Shown here: positions 23,441-35,620 of the stretch, piece by piece
Layout of the letters: every line of letters begins with the position of its first letter
How positions within the stretch are numbered: the stretch's first letter is position 1
NCBI GenBank assembly: GCA_030762175.1
Contig: CM060838.1
Span: 21,572,001-21,636,000, forward strand
Reading direction: 5' to 3'
Length of the DNA: 64,000 nt
DNA from: Metallyticus violacea
Taxonomy: Eukaryota; Arthropoda; Insecta; Mantodea; Metallyticidae
Made by a program: the position numbers and the translations under genes
Notes under the pieces: generated by a model
Told to the model about the DNA's origin: nothing
The model's input: the letters and a program-made list of their open reading frames with translations, nothing else
The model's database searches: none

Positions 23441-24999
23441 ACCTCCATCTTAGAACATCAAACAGCGAAAGCATGAACGCAATTAACATTTTGCTGCAGT
23501 TCGGTTAACTTAGTAATGGTTACTAATCAACATGCCATTTCCAATGCTGCCAACATAAAAATTATACCTCTTATTGTTTCTTCAAATCCCTAAAATTAAA
23601 TACTGCCCTCGTAATGTAAATGTAATGGTTGATAAATTGGATTAAAATACCATTGTCGTATGTCTTTGAGCTCCAGAGTGGCAATGGCCACTATGTTGCC
23701 TTTATGGTGTGTAAAATGTAATATTAGGGAATTCAATTCACCAGTAACGCATTGATCCATTTTGATGATAGGGTCAGGTAGATAATTCTAAGTTTTTAAA
23801 TCCAAAATTTTTGTTTCTTGTACAAAAAAGTTACCTTTGGAGCCAACGAGGGATTATTCACTAATTTAATTTTGATATTATCACGAAATAAGTAAAATTT
23901 CCAATTAAAAATAAATTCGTGGTGCTGAAAGCAGCATTTTCAGAGAGTTGATTTTTTTTTTTCTAAATTGCATCTGTGGTTTTATGTTTAACATTAACAC
24001 GTATAGCTCAAAGTATGCACGAGAGAATTAAATATCGCAGAATAGGATCCTTCTTTTACCTCATCTAAATGTCACATCAGAAATAAAATATTACCAGAGC
24101 GCAGCTGCAGTTCAAGTGTTAACTTCAGCTGAATGCGTAATATAATCACAAAAGAAAAACATTTTCGACCAATGCTTCCCCTGTTAACTTATATAACTTT
24201 AGGTCAATATTTGAACAAAACTGAATTGTATTGCGTCATTTAGGTACATAAGTGAAGTGACTTGATGACATGTATGTCCAAGAAACAACGATGACCTTTC
24301 TTCTGTCATTTGCTAATATTCATTATTTAAGTTTCCAACCATATATCAGATCAACAATTAGTTTTATTTCTTTCCTATTCGCATCTCTCATCCTCCCAAC
24401 GCAACCATAATTACAGAGTGCGCCATAAGTGGCGTTCTGTCCTTTTTAAATATAAGTTTGCGGTATTCTGAAGGGCGGGAAATGGTATGATGTACACACG
24501 TTCTTCGGTGATGGCGGTCGACACACGCTTGGTTGCCGTTGTGTGGATACGCGAGAAATCTCATACTGCGATGATAATAACGGACATATGCATCGCCTCC
24601 TTTCGAGACCCTCCGCTCATGTACGTGCATTGAAAGAGGGAGTGTGCGAAGCGAAAGAACAGGAAACACACGCAACTCTAGAGCGTTCGCCAGTGAAGCC
24701 AACACGAAAACGCTACTTGGCATACCCCGAACAGCAACGCTACGTCACATAAAAGAAAGTTAGACCTAAAACTGTCTGACAACAAACTAAATGATGATAT
24801 GGACGCTTCGCAAAATGCTTGCCTTGCTATCCTCTGAACATTTCGTTCGAAACATGATCGCAATGAGGTCATGTTATTAGATGAATACGCAGTTTACCGA
24901 AGTTCTAAGAAACTGCAGAATTGTGTTTTGGGCTAAATACAATCCCTCATTTCTTACAGATATTTTAGAAGAAACCACCAAGTGGCCACATTTCGAAAT
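23441..24999. other. Intergenic, no recognised gene
   Basis: 24400-24760 is richer in CpG and has overlapping frames on both strands; no motif identifies it. Confidence 0.4.
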
Positions 25000-25930
25000 A
25001 TACCGAAAGTACCAAATAAATGTATACACACTTTCACAGTAGATATTTATTTAATATATTTCAAAGTTGGAACCGAAAAACAACAGCAATGTGTAGCATG
25101 ATGTTCTGTAAACACATGTTGTTGATTTGGTTTATTTATGGACGCTGTTTAACAGCTCAGGTCATCAGCGTCCCATTCAATTCAGGGCGCGAAACAGCCG
25201 ACAAATTTTGCTGAGAGGCCTCTTCTTTCAGGCTTGAGGTTCTTTTTCGTGCCGTAAATGTACGACACGGGACCCACGGCTTTACTTTCCTTCCGAAGGA
25301 AGCCATATTAGGGTTTTTACACCTGAAAAAATCCATCGATCCTGGCCGGGTTTGAAATAAACAGATATGACTCACATACATTATGATAGCGTTGCTATGT
25401 GACAGGTAAATCAACAATGAACAAATGAAGTCAAGATTATGGTATGATGTTCTGTAAACAGACGTGACTCACATTACGTTATGCTAGCGTTGCTACAAAA
25501 AAATGTAGCCAAGATTATCGTTTGAACAGCGGAAATTTTGAAGTGGTGTTGGAAAACCGAGAATGTTGTTGAAGTTCAAAGACAATGGAGACGTGTGTAC
25601 AGAACAGAACCGCCAACGCGAGTAACAATTGCACGCATTCGAGAATAATTTGAGACTCACAGTACCATATGCGATGTTTACAAAGGCAGATCTGGGAAAC
25701 CTCGCACAGTAACAAGCCCCGCATCCTCGGCGGCTATGATTTTGGAACGTTTTGAGCACCTCACGCAGAAATCAAATAAACAATGTGCTGGTTTCCACGC
25801 TTGCTCCGAATCTAACTCCGTTGGATTTCTACTAATGGGGAACTCTTAAGGATGTTGTATACCGTAGAAAACAAAAGAATAGCAGTAGATGGTACAAATG
25901 TATGCGGAATTGGATTGCATTGAACTGACT
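25000..25930 (+). mobile_element. DDE transposon of DUF4817-type, internally deleted, carrying SINE A6
   Basis: The 5' untranslated part (25005-25510) matches, in inverted orientation, 30070-30365. At 25537-25735 the plus frame reads ENVVEVQRQWRRVYRTEPPT, the N-terminal helix-turn-helix typical of this insect family (VV.VQR.FR..Y...PP.R.TI). It then jumps to SPNLTPLDFY.WGTLKDVVYRRK at about 25795-25870, so the catalytic core is deleted. SINE A6 is inserted at 25127-25355. Confidence 0.72.
25127..25355 (-). mobile_element. SINE family A, copy A6 (head-truncated) inside a DDE element
   Basis: The body and tail are well preserved (GACACGGGACCCACGGCTTT, CTTCCGAAGGAAGCC), but the copy stops at the B box (CCTGGCCGGGTTTGAA), so the A-box half of the head is missing. 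It splits a sequence that is uninterrupted in the related inverted copy at 30.25-30.29 kb (TTTACAGAACATCATAC), which places the insertion after the host element spread. Confidence 0.83.
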
Positions 25931-26639
25931 GACGTCAAGAAATTTTTCCTTTTGACAGCTACTATAAACAGTGCATCGAATTTATTTTCCAACATTTAAG
26001 CATATTGTACGTGACCAAGTATTTTTTCTTATCACAGAGATATGAGCAAGGTTGCTTTTCCACTTTAAAAGAGCCCACATATGAGGTGCCCACAGCTAAT
26101 CGCATGCAAAATTAATCTGCTCGTGCTTGACTATCAAATTAACAGTGATACCAACAAGTAATCAACGTTTCATTCGCTATTATTAATGCATCGGCTTGAT
26201 CCTTGTGCAGTTTTTTATTTTTTCAACGGACTGCCGCAAACCGGTCGTTAGTAATGGCAAACTCCGTTGAGAGAGAGATTTATTAGCTAGACTGGTTGTC
26301 TACCGGTGGCAGGACCTTGAGCACGGCGTGTGTGCGTGCCATGTTTATTCCAACAAATGTCCTTCATTTTCTTTCGTGAAGGAGAAATGGTAGTGCTTGT
26401 AATGAATAATGCAACACGCACTTTGGCTTCCCACTCTTCTTGTCCCGGCACTGCACAGAGGCCTGCTGTGGACATCTAGTGACTGCCAGTAGTACTATTT
26501 GGAGCGTTGCTTGGATTACCGTGCGCTTCTGCCATCTGACAGTTCTCGCGGTACTTAAAAAAAATCGATGTTTATATCCGCGATGAAATTACGTTATTCA
26601 CGCTTGGGATGCTGTTCAGTGTGCTAAATCCGTGCTACT
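25931..26639. other. Intergenic, no recognised gene
   Basis: Probably includes the 3' flank of the DDE element ending near 25930; nothing else is readable. Confidence 0.4.
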
Positions 26640-27000
26640 TTGTTGCTACAGTTACTTGTTTGACAAGTAACTTGATTTCATATTAAAGAGAACAAGTTCA
26701 GTCTTGTTGCATACTTTAATTTTCCACATAGTCGTAGTCTCCTTGAAGTTCCAGGTCTGCTCCAGCATTTCTCCACTTTCTTGTCAAAAAAATAACTGGA
26801 ATCGTGTTTCTGGCGGATGGAAGGCATTTCGCCTTTTCCGAAGTCTGTTCGCCTCTTATGGTACACCTTTTCCACTGCTGTTTCGTTTCTGTTGTTTAGT
26901 AACGAATTTACGTTTCGTGCAGTCACAAAACGCAGCAAAAAATCGATTTGATTTTTCTGAAACATTTTCAAACAATTGGCCAATTTTCACGTGCGATTTT
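26640..27000 (-). mobile_element. mariner fossil, internally deleted
   Basis: On minus: TTETKQQWKRCTIRGEQTSE then KAKCLPSA corresponds to the mariner segment TPETKQQSKQW....P.KAK..PSA. After only a few residues comes the C-terminus LELQGDYDYVEN-stop (consensus GDYVEK-stop) at about 26725-26690. About 120 codons between are missing. Confidence 0.68.
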
Positions 27001-27131
27001 TTATGTTAGAATATGCAAATGAAATGTTTTGCTTGTCCCGATATTTTGTTTTTCAATGAATTCTGAATAATCGTGAAAATATTTTGACAAATTTCTTCTA
27101 TGTATACTTTTTCAGCATTAAAAATCCTTGA

Positions 27132-27310
27132 CCGCTTTCGTGGTCTTGTGCCTAGTGTGTTTATCTGCATATCAGGACATCCCGGGTTGGATTTCCGGAG
27201 TTTTTCCTTGTCCCGAAAAGGTGAATGCCAGGTGATTTTAGACGTTGTGAACTCCGGGCTCATTTATGCATTGTTACATTAAACATTCATTCATCGTCTC
27301 TTCAGACCTT
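27132..27310 (+). mobile_element. SINE-like family C, copy C2
   Basis: The head has an A-box-like TGGTCTTGTGCCTAGTG and a decayed B box GGGTTGGATTTCC, then GTTTTTCCTTGTCCCGAAAA, GGTGAATGCCAGGTGATTTT, ACGTTGTGAACTCCGGGCTC and ATTCATTCATCGTC. The two-copy match with C1 plus Pol III-like boxes supports a tRNA-derived SINE. Confidence 0.7.
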
Positions 27311-27543
27311 CCATTGTTATGAAGAACTTTAAACTGTAACCCTTCCCCCCAAAAACATCCTTGAAAATTTTATTAGCTGAATTTGATTACTCACATGGTA
27401 TGTAATCAATTATTATTTTAAAGCAGAGTTTTTCTCAATCCTGTCCTTATGAACATAACATAAGTGCTCTTTGAACTTAGAATATATCAAGGTTTGCATT
27501 ACATAATTAGTGTAATTTTTTAAAAATGATATACAATTAATTA

Positions 27544-28636
27544 TACAGGGTGATCCGTTTGGGTATGAATAAAATGAAAACACTGCAATTCATTTACTAC
27601 TGAACTTTACATTTTGAAACTTGCTGTATACAATATTGAAATATAAGGGATTGCTCAGAACGCTACATGGCTCCCATTACACACTCTGCACAACTCATAA
27701 CGGTGATGCAATTCAGTCCGTCCTGTTGTAACATTAGAGGGGCAATATTTTGGAAAGTTTGAGTAATTTTTAATTTCAGATCACCAATGATCCAGGGTTT
27801 CTGTGAATGGATAGTGCCTTTAATAAAACCCACGCGAAGAAGTCAGTAGGGGTTAAGTCTAGGGAGTTTGGGGGCCAGAAATTGGTCTGTCACGACCACA
27901 CCAAATAAGTTAGAAAGCGGTTTTTAGAAAATGACGAACCTCCCATGCCTAGTGAGGAGGAACACTATCTGGAAAACAATGTTCTTCAAGTTATGGCAAA
28001 CAAATGCGACACGTTCAAGCGGAGAAGAATGGTCCATACCATTCCATTATTGCATCCCAATCCAAACAATACGTTAACTTTTGGACTTGTTCTTCCACAC
28101 TCAGAGAAGATATGTGGATTTTCCCTTGCCCAAATAATACAGTTGTTCGTGTTTACTCTCCGCTGACATGAAAAGTCGCTTCGTTTGAAAATAGCCATTT
28201 ATTTAAGATGCCGTTATCACCTTCAATCCGTTGGCACATCATGGATGCACAATATAAACGAGCTTTATTATCCTCATCGCACAAGGCCTGTAGACGTTGT
28301 AAGCGATATAGGACAGTTGCAGGTACTTTCGAACAATATGCTAAGAGGATGTATTTGCACATTCATCTCTGCTGACAGTCGTGTTACATTTCGTAGGGCT
28401 CCTTGTCATGGCTTCAGAAATAGCCGCTTCTCGTAGTGGGGCGCTCGCTGTTGATTTGTAGTAGTAATTTCAATCATCTGCGATTTTCATTTGTCATTAT
28501 GCATAGTTGATTTTCATTCTTGCCATGTACGGAAAGTCCAATCTTTTAAGCAAAATATTACAGAAAGAAATATCTCTCACTGTCATATTACCTTTATGTA
28601 ATAATATTTAATATTATCCATACCTAAACGGAGCAG

Positions 28637-28642
<6 letters not shown>
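27544..28642 (-). mobile_element. DDE transposon with 25-bp TIRs, inactive
   Basis: The terminal inverted repeats are TACAGGGTGATCCGTTTGGG (27544 on) and the complement of CCTAAACGGAGCAGCCTATA (28623-28642); TA abuts both ends. Minus-strand coding pieces: YRLQRLQALCDED, NKWLFSNEATFHVSGEV with Asn where the family has catalytic Asp (FSDEATF), then after a frameshift NTNNCIIWARENPHIFSECG and TSPKVNVLFGL. Downstream DDE parts are not open. The right end abuts the (TA)n microsatellite. Confidence 0.8.

Positions 28643-28691
<49 letters not shown>
28639..28691 (+). repeat. (TA)n microsatellite at transposon end
   Basis: About 26 TA units starting exactly at the TA target site of the DDE transposon 27544-28642. 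Confidence 0.93.
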
Positions 28692-28695
<4 letters not shown>

Positions 28696-28954
28696 CCAGA
28701 CACGTACATAGTACATTATTTTTTTTCTTCATATTTTAATGCAAGAAACGTATTATAAAGCACCCATTCATAAGAGAATTCCAATTATATCTATTAAAAT
28801 ATTTATTATGTGTAGTAGCTCGTCAAAGAATAAGAAATATATTTTGCAAAGTATAGTTAATAAGTTACCAGAGAAAATATAATTGTCATACAAAGTAAAA
28901 TAGAACATAGCTGTATTTTTGTTCATCGCAGGATAATATTGGTTTGAAATTGTT

Positions 28955-29805
28955 TGGTCAGGGCGTCCCAAAAGTGCTTCGACCGACGAGATTGTGACAA
29001 AGAATTACAATGGCGTACTCAACGATTACCGACTCATGGTAGGCGAATTGGCTGACTTGCAAAGATCCGGTAGGCTGTGTTCACTATATTTTACTATGAG
29101 AAAGCTTCCCGCTCGATGGGTGTCGCGTTTGTCAACAATGGGCCAAAAACGCATTCGAATGAATATTTAGCAAGAGTGTTTACACTTGTTTAAACGCAAT
29201 TTTCAGTGAGTTTCTCCGACGTTTCATAAACAGCAGATGAAACATGAATTCATCACTACACGTCAGAGACGAAGAAGCAGTCTAAACAGTGGATGGCAAC
29301 CGGTGAAAGTGCACCAGAGAATACAAAAACGGTTCCATCTGAAAGATAAGTTAATGACTACAGTTTTCTGGGATTCTAACAGTGTGGTGCTCGTAGACTA
29401 TCTCCAGAAGGGCAGAACTATCACCGGGGAGTATTACGCTTCACTTTAGAACCAACTTAAGGATGCTTTAGGCTAAACGTCCACACCTTGCATAAAATAA
29501 AGTTCTCTTTCATGACGCTAATGTGCCTTTACACACGTCTGGGATTGTTGTTGCAAAACTTCCAAGTGCTTTCCAGCCAAATTCGCTGGATTTGGCTCCC
29601 AGCGATTATATTTTGTTCCCAAACCTGAAGAAATGGCTGTGTGGACGCAGATTCACACCAATAATGAGATTGAAGCTGAGATAGACGCTTATTTTTCATA
29701 GCTGAAAAAATCTGATTTAACTGAGGGTATTGTAAAGTTCGAAAGTCGTTGGAATAAACGTATTGCATATACAAGGTGACTATGTTGAAAAATAAATAAA
29801 AAAAT
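28955..29805 (+). mobile_element. mariner transposase fossil, plus strand
   Basis: At about 29236 the frame reads ADET-stop-IHHYTSETKKQSK then QWMATGESAP, i.e. the first catalytic motif DETW with TGG changed to TGA. It continues (other frame) TTVFWDSNSVVLVDYLQKG then RTITGEYYASL, LAPSDYILFPNLKKWLCG at about 29590 and the C-terminal ESRWNKRIAYT...YVEK-stop near 29795. Several stops and frameshifts. It lies against the truncated end of the DDE element at 29821. Confidence 0.8.
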
Positions 29806-29820
29806 CTTCTTCTTCTTCGT

Positions 29821-30370
29821 CGATACACTTCTGAGTACGTTGAACTACTGATTGAGCAACGTTTGCGAAAGTGTTCTCAGCGATTGCAGCACATGCCATT
29901 TCAATTTCTTCCCGAAGTGCTGCCAGTGTAGCTGGTTTTCTACGGTACACAGCATCCGAGTTCCCCATAGGTAGAAGTCCAACGGAGTTAGATCCGGAGA
30001 ACGCGGCGGAAATTCAATCGAACCTCTTCGTCCTGGATACTTCAAAATTGCTTTCCTCTGTTCAAATTATAATATTGATTTCATTTTGTTGTAGCAACGC
30101 TAGCATAACGTAATATGAGTCACATCTGTTTACAGAACACCATACGATAACCTTGGCATCATTTGTTCATTGTTGATTTACAATAATCCTGGCTTCATTT
30201 GTTCATATTTAATTTATCTGTCACGTAGCAACGCTATCCTAATGTATGTGAGTCACATCTATTTACAGAACATCATACTACACATTACTGTTGTTTTTCG
30301 GTTCAACTTTGACATATATGAAATAGATATCTACTATAAAAGTGTGTATACATTTTTTGGCACCCTCTCT
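29821..30370 (-). mobile_element. DDE transposon fragment, inverted relative of 25.0-25.9 kb
   Basis: On minus from 30045: GSIEFPPRSPDLTPLDFYLW, then (next frame) NSDAVYRRKPATLAALREEI, ACAAIAENTFANVAQSVV and RTQKCID. At 29821 the natural C-terminus (seen at 19140) is replaced by EEEEDFF where the mariner-side sequence begins. The segment 30070-30365 is the inverted match of 25005-25510. The catalytic core between is deleted. Confidence 0.78.
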
Positions 30371-31179
30371 TTGGCAGATTTCAGGATACTATGTCTTGAA
30401 ATCTGTTCTCTTTTCTGAAATTTTAATTACTTACAAGCGATTGCTACTTGACAAAATTAAGCTGTATCTATCAGAAAGCCAAAATTAATTAAGCACTTTT
30501 ATACTGCTAAGTTAAAATATGTAATTACTTAATAGTAATTAAGTACTATTATATTGCTGGTTATTAAAATGACAACGTCCATAACAAATGCGTTAATCAA
30601 CCTCAGGTTTTCTTAGAAGGAACTATTAGATTCGTCGAAAATATGACAGCAACACTAGCAAGTGTCTGTAGTGGATCAATTGTGGCATACCGGAAGTGCG
30701 GGCTGTAATGGTAGGATGAACACACAGACGTGAAGGATCCCAACGATTCCGTTAATCAACGAACAAGAAGACAGACATTATTTCCGTATGGCAATTGTAA
30801 ACATGCAAAGTGCGTTCCAATTTTAATGACCAGCAGTGTATAAATCCCAACGCATAATATTAGAAGAAAAAAAAAACGCTATCGTGCTTTCGTTTAGTAC
30901 ACAGATGTTACTATAACAACAGCTTAGGTAATCCTCTTTGTTCGGTTAAAATTATATATTTAAAATATTATTTCTAAAATAGTGCGGATATGAAGAATGA
31001 ATTTTTCCAGTACTCACTATAACGAATACAAAAAACTTAGCCCACAGAATAATAGAATATGAATCATGTGATTTAAATATTATAATTAAAACTCTTTCCC
31101 TCCTATTATATGTGCAGGGTGTTCAGATTTCCTGAAGATGCTGACACCACTCCGAACTTTTGATAGTGGTGGAACCCCC
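30371..31179. other. Intergenic, no recognised gene
   Basis: An ETS-like ACCGGAAGTG is at 30689-30698; otherwise AT-rich with no features. Confidence 0.4.
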
Positions 31180-32420
31180 CCCCCTCCCCGCATCCTATTC
31201 GAATTTCCAGAAGCCCCTCCATTATCTAAGCTATTATCCCGTACAACTTCTTATTTATTTATTACAAATCTTTCTACTAACTTTTATCACCACTTAATTG
31301 CTCATTTTCTTATTGATCCAATATGCACAACTTGTGTATATCAGGACGAACACAATCAGAATCATCATCTCTAATTTCCCTTATATTTCATTTGTTCAAT
31401 TTGTTTATTGTTTCCACTCAACCATTTCTTCCTCACTTTTCCATAAGTAACTTCGCATTTCTTTTCGTTTTTCCTTTGAGCTTATTCACAACTACTTGTT
31501 GGTAAATCGAGTTCTTTTTCAATAATCCAATTCCTTTAGATTCTAATAAACTATGCCAAGTATTATTCCTTTCTCTATTTATATTTCCTTCTACTCATTT
31601 CAATTTTACAATCCTGACATCCTTATTAAAACATTTAGCATTTTTCTCTATCCTAATATTTTTCACGGATCGTACAAACTTAAGCGTTTCTTTTATTAAA
31701 AAAATAAATAATTCAATCCTTAACTAATTTCTTTCCAAAAATGTTCTATTTTAATTTCTTTTTCCTTCCATATTTCTCCCATACCAGCCCTTTCCAAAAT
31801 CTCATTAATCATACTGACTCTAGTTTATTCTTTCTTGTAAAACTGAACATATTAGGTTGCTCTTTCCTGCTTACCCTAAACCAAAACTCCTTTGAACTAT
31901 TTTCTCCCTATTGCCCACCTATTCATCCTAGTTATGCTTGAGCTATCCAATTTTGTGAATCTTTCAGTAGACCCAAAATTATTTTACAGAAATTTCTATG
32001 AATCTAATCGACTTTTTTCAACCCTCAAATACTCTCAAAGCTCTATCCCATAAAACATTTTTTTTTCCTATCTCTGTATACTCTCTTTCCAGCTATTTAA
32101 TATGTAGTTTCTCCAGATACCTTTACAGCTTTCAATGTCAGTTTTCTATCTCTTATTTGCTTTTCTTTTGCTCGTTCTATTCTCAATTATTACTTAATAT
32201 TACTTATACGAGTAGAAAATAAGATGTATTAGCAGGTTAATTTCTTCTCCTTTTCACGTCTTTCCTAAACTTAGAACCCTTCTTGAATACCATAACCTTA
32301 GATTTATTTATTCATTTTTAAATCCCATTCTTTACAAAAACCATATATTGTCTGAAGTGTTTTCGTTAATCCCACCCAATTAGTGACTCTGTAACTAAAT
32401 CATCTGTAAAGATCTCTCTA
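31180..32420 (-). mobile_element. LINE (non-LTR retrotransposon) reverse transcriptase tail, decayed
   Basis: On minus at about 32400-32270 the reading YMVFVKNGI...INKSKVMVFKKGSKFR fits the region after the reverse transcriptase core of insect LINEs (.FC..W.L..N..K.KVM.F.K). Further along are the pieces ILGLLKDSQNWIAQA and a probable C-terminal CKE/HKLC segment. Frame breaks abound. The plus strand is T/C-rich throughout, which gives several meaningless long frames. Confidence 0.5.
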
Positions 32421-32984
32421 TTGTTGATTATTGGAACATGCCAAATGACTTTATATCGTTCCTAAAACATCAATATTAGCGTAGAGTTTAGGAAACATGA
32501 GGATTTCCATTTGCAGTCGTTATAAATAAACATATTATTGTTGCATTCCTTGATAAAGACAGACTGGCATGCTCCGTAAGGTTGGAAACTCAAATTAAGT
32601 ACATAAACAACTGAATAAACGCATGACCTCAGCGCTTTAACGCACGTGATTGATCATTTTCTTTTCTAAATGCTGGTACAGCAGGCTTAATTGACTTTGA
32701 ATGTCTCCGCTAATTAGCAATATAATTATACACCAATGATCGTACAAATTAAAGCTTACTGTCTGTGCTACAGAATAAAATCATTACCTTCCGAACTGCA
32801 AATCTTAGAAACTTTTATTTTATTTATTATAACCATCTAGCAGTATATAGTTGAAATAGACCAACATGAAAAATTATAAACTGAAAGAATTAAATAAGAC
32901 TTTTATAATAGAAGAAATTAAATGTTTAGGAAACGACTTTATTTACGTACGTTATGTGTATCTCGGTTATTGATTCGGGGTTGA

Positions 32985-34080
32985 ATTTAGGCGCATGCGC
33001 TTAGCCGATGGACTTGCAATGCAATACTATCAGCGGCGCTAAGTGCTGGATGGAAGAAAACAAGTAAATAACATAGAGGTTAGAACAACATAGACCAGGA
33101 TAGCTGCAGATGCCGGAAGTACCGCAAAAAGTACATGCCTAATTATGTATCTTGATTTATAATTGCTCTGAAATTAGAGCCGCGCCTGCGCAATATTCAT
33201 CCCAGAACTTAAAACCAGCTTTACATTGCATAATGTTCAATACAAGTATATTACTGCATCCCATATTTGTGTTGTATTTTCTATATTATTTTATTTTTTC
33301 TATTGTTGCATATAAAATCAGAGTCTTTAAAGTAGCATCAATACAATTTAAACTAAACAGCTTGATTAAAAATTATAGATATATAATGGATATTATAATT
33401 ATAAATTATGGAAAATAGAAAACGGTCTTTTACAAAGATAACATTAATTTATAAGAAAAAGATGTTCTGAGTATATTAAAAATAAAATACTGAAAGTTTG
33501 AAAACAAATGGCACAGCTATTAGAAATACAAGATTTCAATATTTTTAAGTTATATATGCCTGGACACCTCGTTCATCATTCTCTCTGAGTTTCTGCCTCT
33601 TCCTCTCAAGCGCAAACCTTCATTATTACTTCATATCAGGTATAAATAGGATTCAGGAAGTTGCTGTTAGTTTGGGCTCTCCTAGGGGAAATGTATTACG
33701 TTTCATCTGTTTCATTTTGGCCTACCTCCCTCCCCACAAAGCTAAAGGGCTTGCAGTTTCCTGCATAACAATTTGACTTCCCTTTTCCCAATGATAGGGA
33801 GAGAGGCCTATAATAACCAGTGTTGAGCATGTGGGGGGTCAAACCACGCCTTCTTTCTGTTGCAGGACTGAAACTCATTGCTTCCTATAGCATCTCAAAC
33901 ACACTCTGTTGAAGGTAAACACTTTTCAAGAGGTTCTATTCGATATTCGTATTTCAACAAGTTATACATACATTCATACCGACAAATAGTTCGGATGGAT
34001 ATTTTATTGACGGAGATTTCCAGTGACAGTTGGCGCCTGCGTACTAAAGTGACGCTAACATTTGGCGGGACCCTATAAGC
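32985..34080. promoter_or_regulatory. Cluster of NRF1-, ETS- and E2F-like sites (orphan promoter candidate)
   Basis: GCGCATGCGC (32991-33000, palindromic NRF1/erect-wing-type core), CCGGAAGT (33113-33120, ETS), GCGCCTGCGC (33182-33191, NRF1-like), GCGCCTGCGT (34033-34042) and TTTGGCGGGA (34061-34070, E2F). CpG-containing motifs stand out in an AT-rich, CpG-poor context. No open host exon follows on either strand, so the role is unproven. Confidence 0.35.
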
Positions 34081-34899
34081 TGCAGATTAAATGTGTTGTG
34101 AATAGAAAGTGTTAGTGTGCACTGTGGTTAATTATTTTTAGGCCCACCAAATTAAAAAATATTTCGCTTATACAGTTCGGAATACATGCAAAACTTAAGC
34201 TGCTTTCCCCAGTTTCCCATTTGCTTTCGTGTGATTAACTACTAACATGCTTCCTACAAAGCGAATTTCTCCGCATGAGTCATTTCATGCAGTGAAGTTC
34301 GGATTTCTCCGCTGACGCTCGGGACTGCTGCGACTTCCGGGTGACTTCTATTTTATAAAGCCCGAATACCTACCAGCAACAATAATGTCTCATTATTTTG
34401 ATTACTTGTTGAATTCATTTGATTTGCTAAAGTTTCTACATGTGAAGTGAAATATATTAATCTCAACTGATTACATTGCTCTTTCTTGTAATCTTTAGTC
34501 ATTAAGCCTGTAATCGGTCAAACCATTCTTTATAAGTGTCCATAACAGGCAGGGAGAGGCTTAACCTGCATTAGCAATTGTAGAACAATGGCAAAATATA
34601 GAGGCATTTCCTCCCTGCCATGTCAAGTGTCAAGACTGACACGATAAAAATGGCACAATACTTGAAACTTTATTGATTACAGAATTAGTAAATAAAATCG
34701 TGTTAGCAAAATGGCAGTTTTTAAAAGAAAACTACTTAAACACCACAAAAAAACTTTGAAATATGTGAGGGTAGGGAAACATTTCTTTTAAATATAAAGA
34801 TAACAGCGATACGTTTAAATAAAATAACTTTAAAAAATTATTTTATTTCTTTGCTCACAGTGGGGTTGAAATTAAATTATTTTGGGCCTAAGGAGGTTG

Positions 34900-35620
34900 G
34901 TGCACCTGCTTTAGTTTCTAATATCTGGACTAGTTGCTGAAATTTTTAATCTCAAGTCAGGCTCATCATGGATGAATATTTATTTATAGAAAAAAATATT
35001 TCAAGTCTAAATCACCAGCCAATACAAAATGGTGTTCTGTTTCTTTTTGAGAAATATTTGGATGCAGTGTTTCTTCAATATGCTGGAGATTATTTTAATC
35101 TAAAGTTTTTAGCTAAGTCTGTGAAATAATCCTTAAATTCGTTTATCATTACTTTATCCCGCAATTATATCACGACTGAAATGAATTTAATTTTCCTCAA
35201 TGAAGCTTTCAAGAAGGAGAAGAAGAAATGACATTTCGTTTTTGATTATTTCTCTCATTACTAATTCAGTACTCTAAAAATTCTAGGATTTGATCATACA
35301 CGCAAAACAGAGCAGTGTTGGCACCTTGAAGGTTCTTGCTTAATTAATTAAGAATATTGAACATGTCAGCAATATAAGCCAATCTATAGAACCAGTTTTC
35401 ATTACATAAATGAAACTCACACAAACAATCTTGCCCTCATTTCGAAACTAAAGAAATGAAAATACTGGCGCATCTCGCCTCTATATGGAACAATAGTTGA
35501 CCATGTTCAGGTCCCATTTCCTGACATAGAATCAAAAATAACAGTAGAAGGCTTTGGTTTTATGATGGCTTGAGCTAATGTAGTCTTCCAAGCGGAAAAA
35601 AAAAAAAAACATAATTGTTC
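34900..35620 (-). mobile_element. hAT transposase fossil (ZBED-like), C-terminal half
   Basis: On minus: FCNENWFYRLAYIADMFNIL at about 35410-35350 and LQGANTALFCVYDQILEFLE after it, matching the hAT pattern L..LA.L.DIF..LN.LN..LQG.....VYD.. . Near 34970 EPDLRLKISATSPDIRN resembles the C-terminal end of ZBED-type hATs. Frame is broken many times. Confidence 0.6.

Noticed and set aside
31138..32222. Several plus-strand frames rich in Phe/Ser/Leu
   Set aside because: Complement shadows of a decayed LINE on the minus strand; the T/C-rich composition gives open frames by chance.
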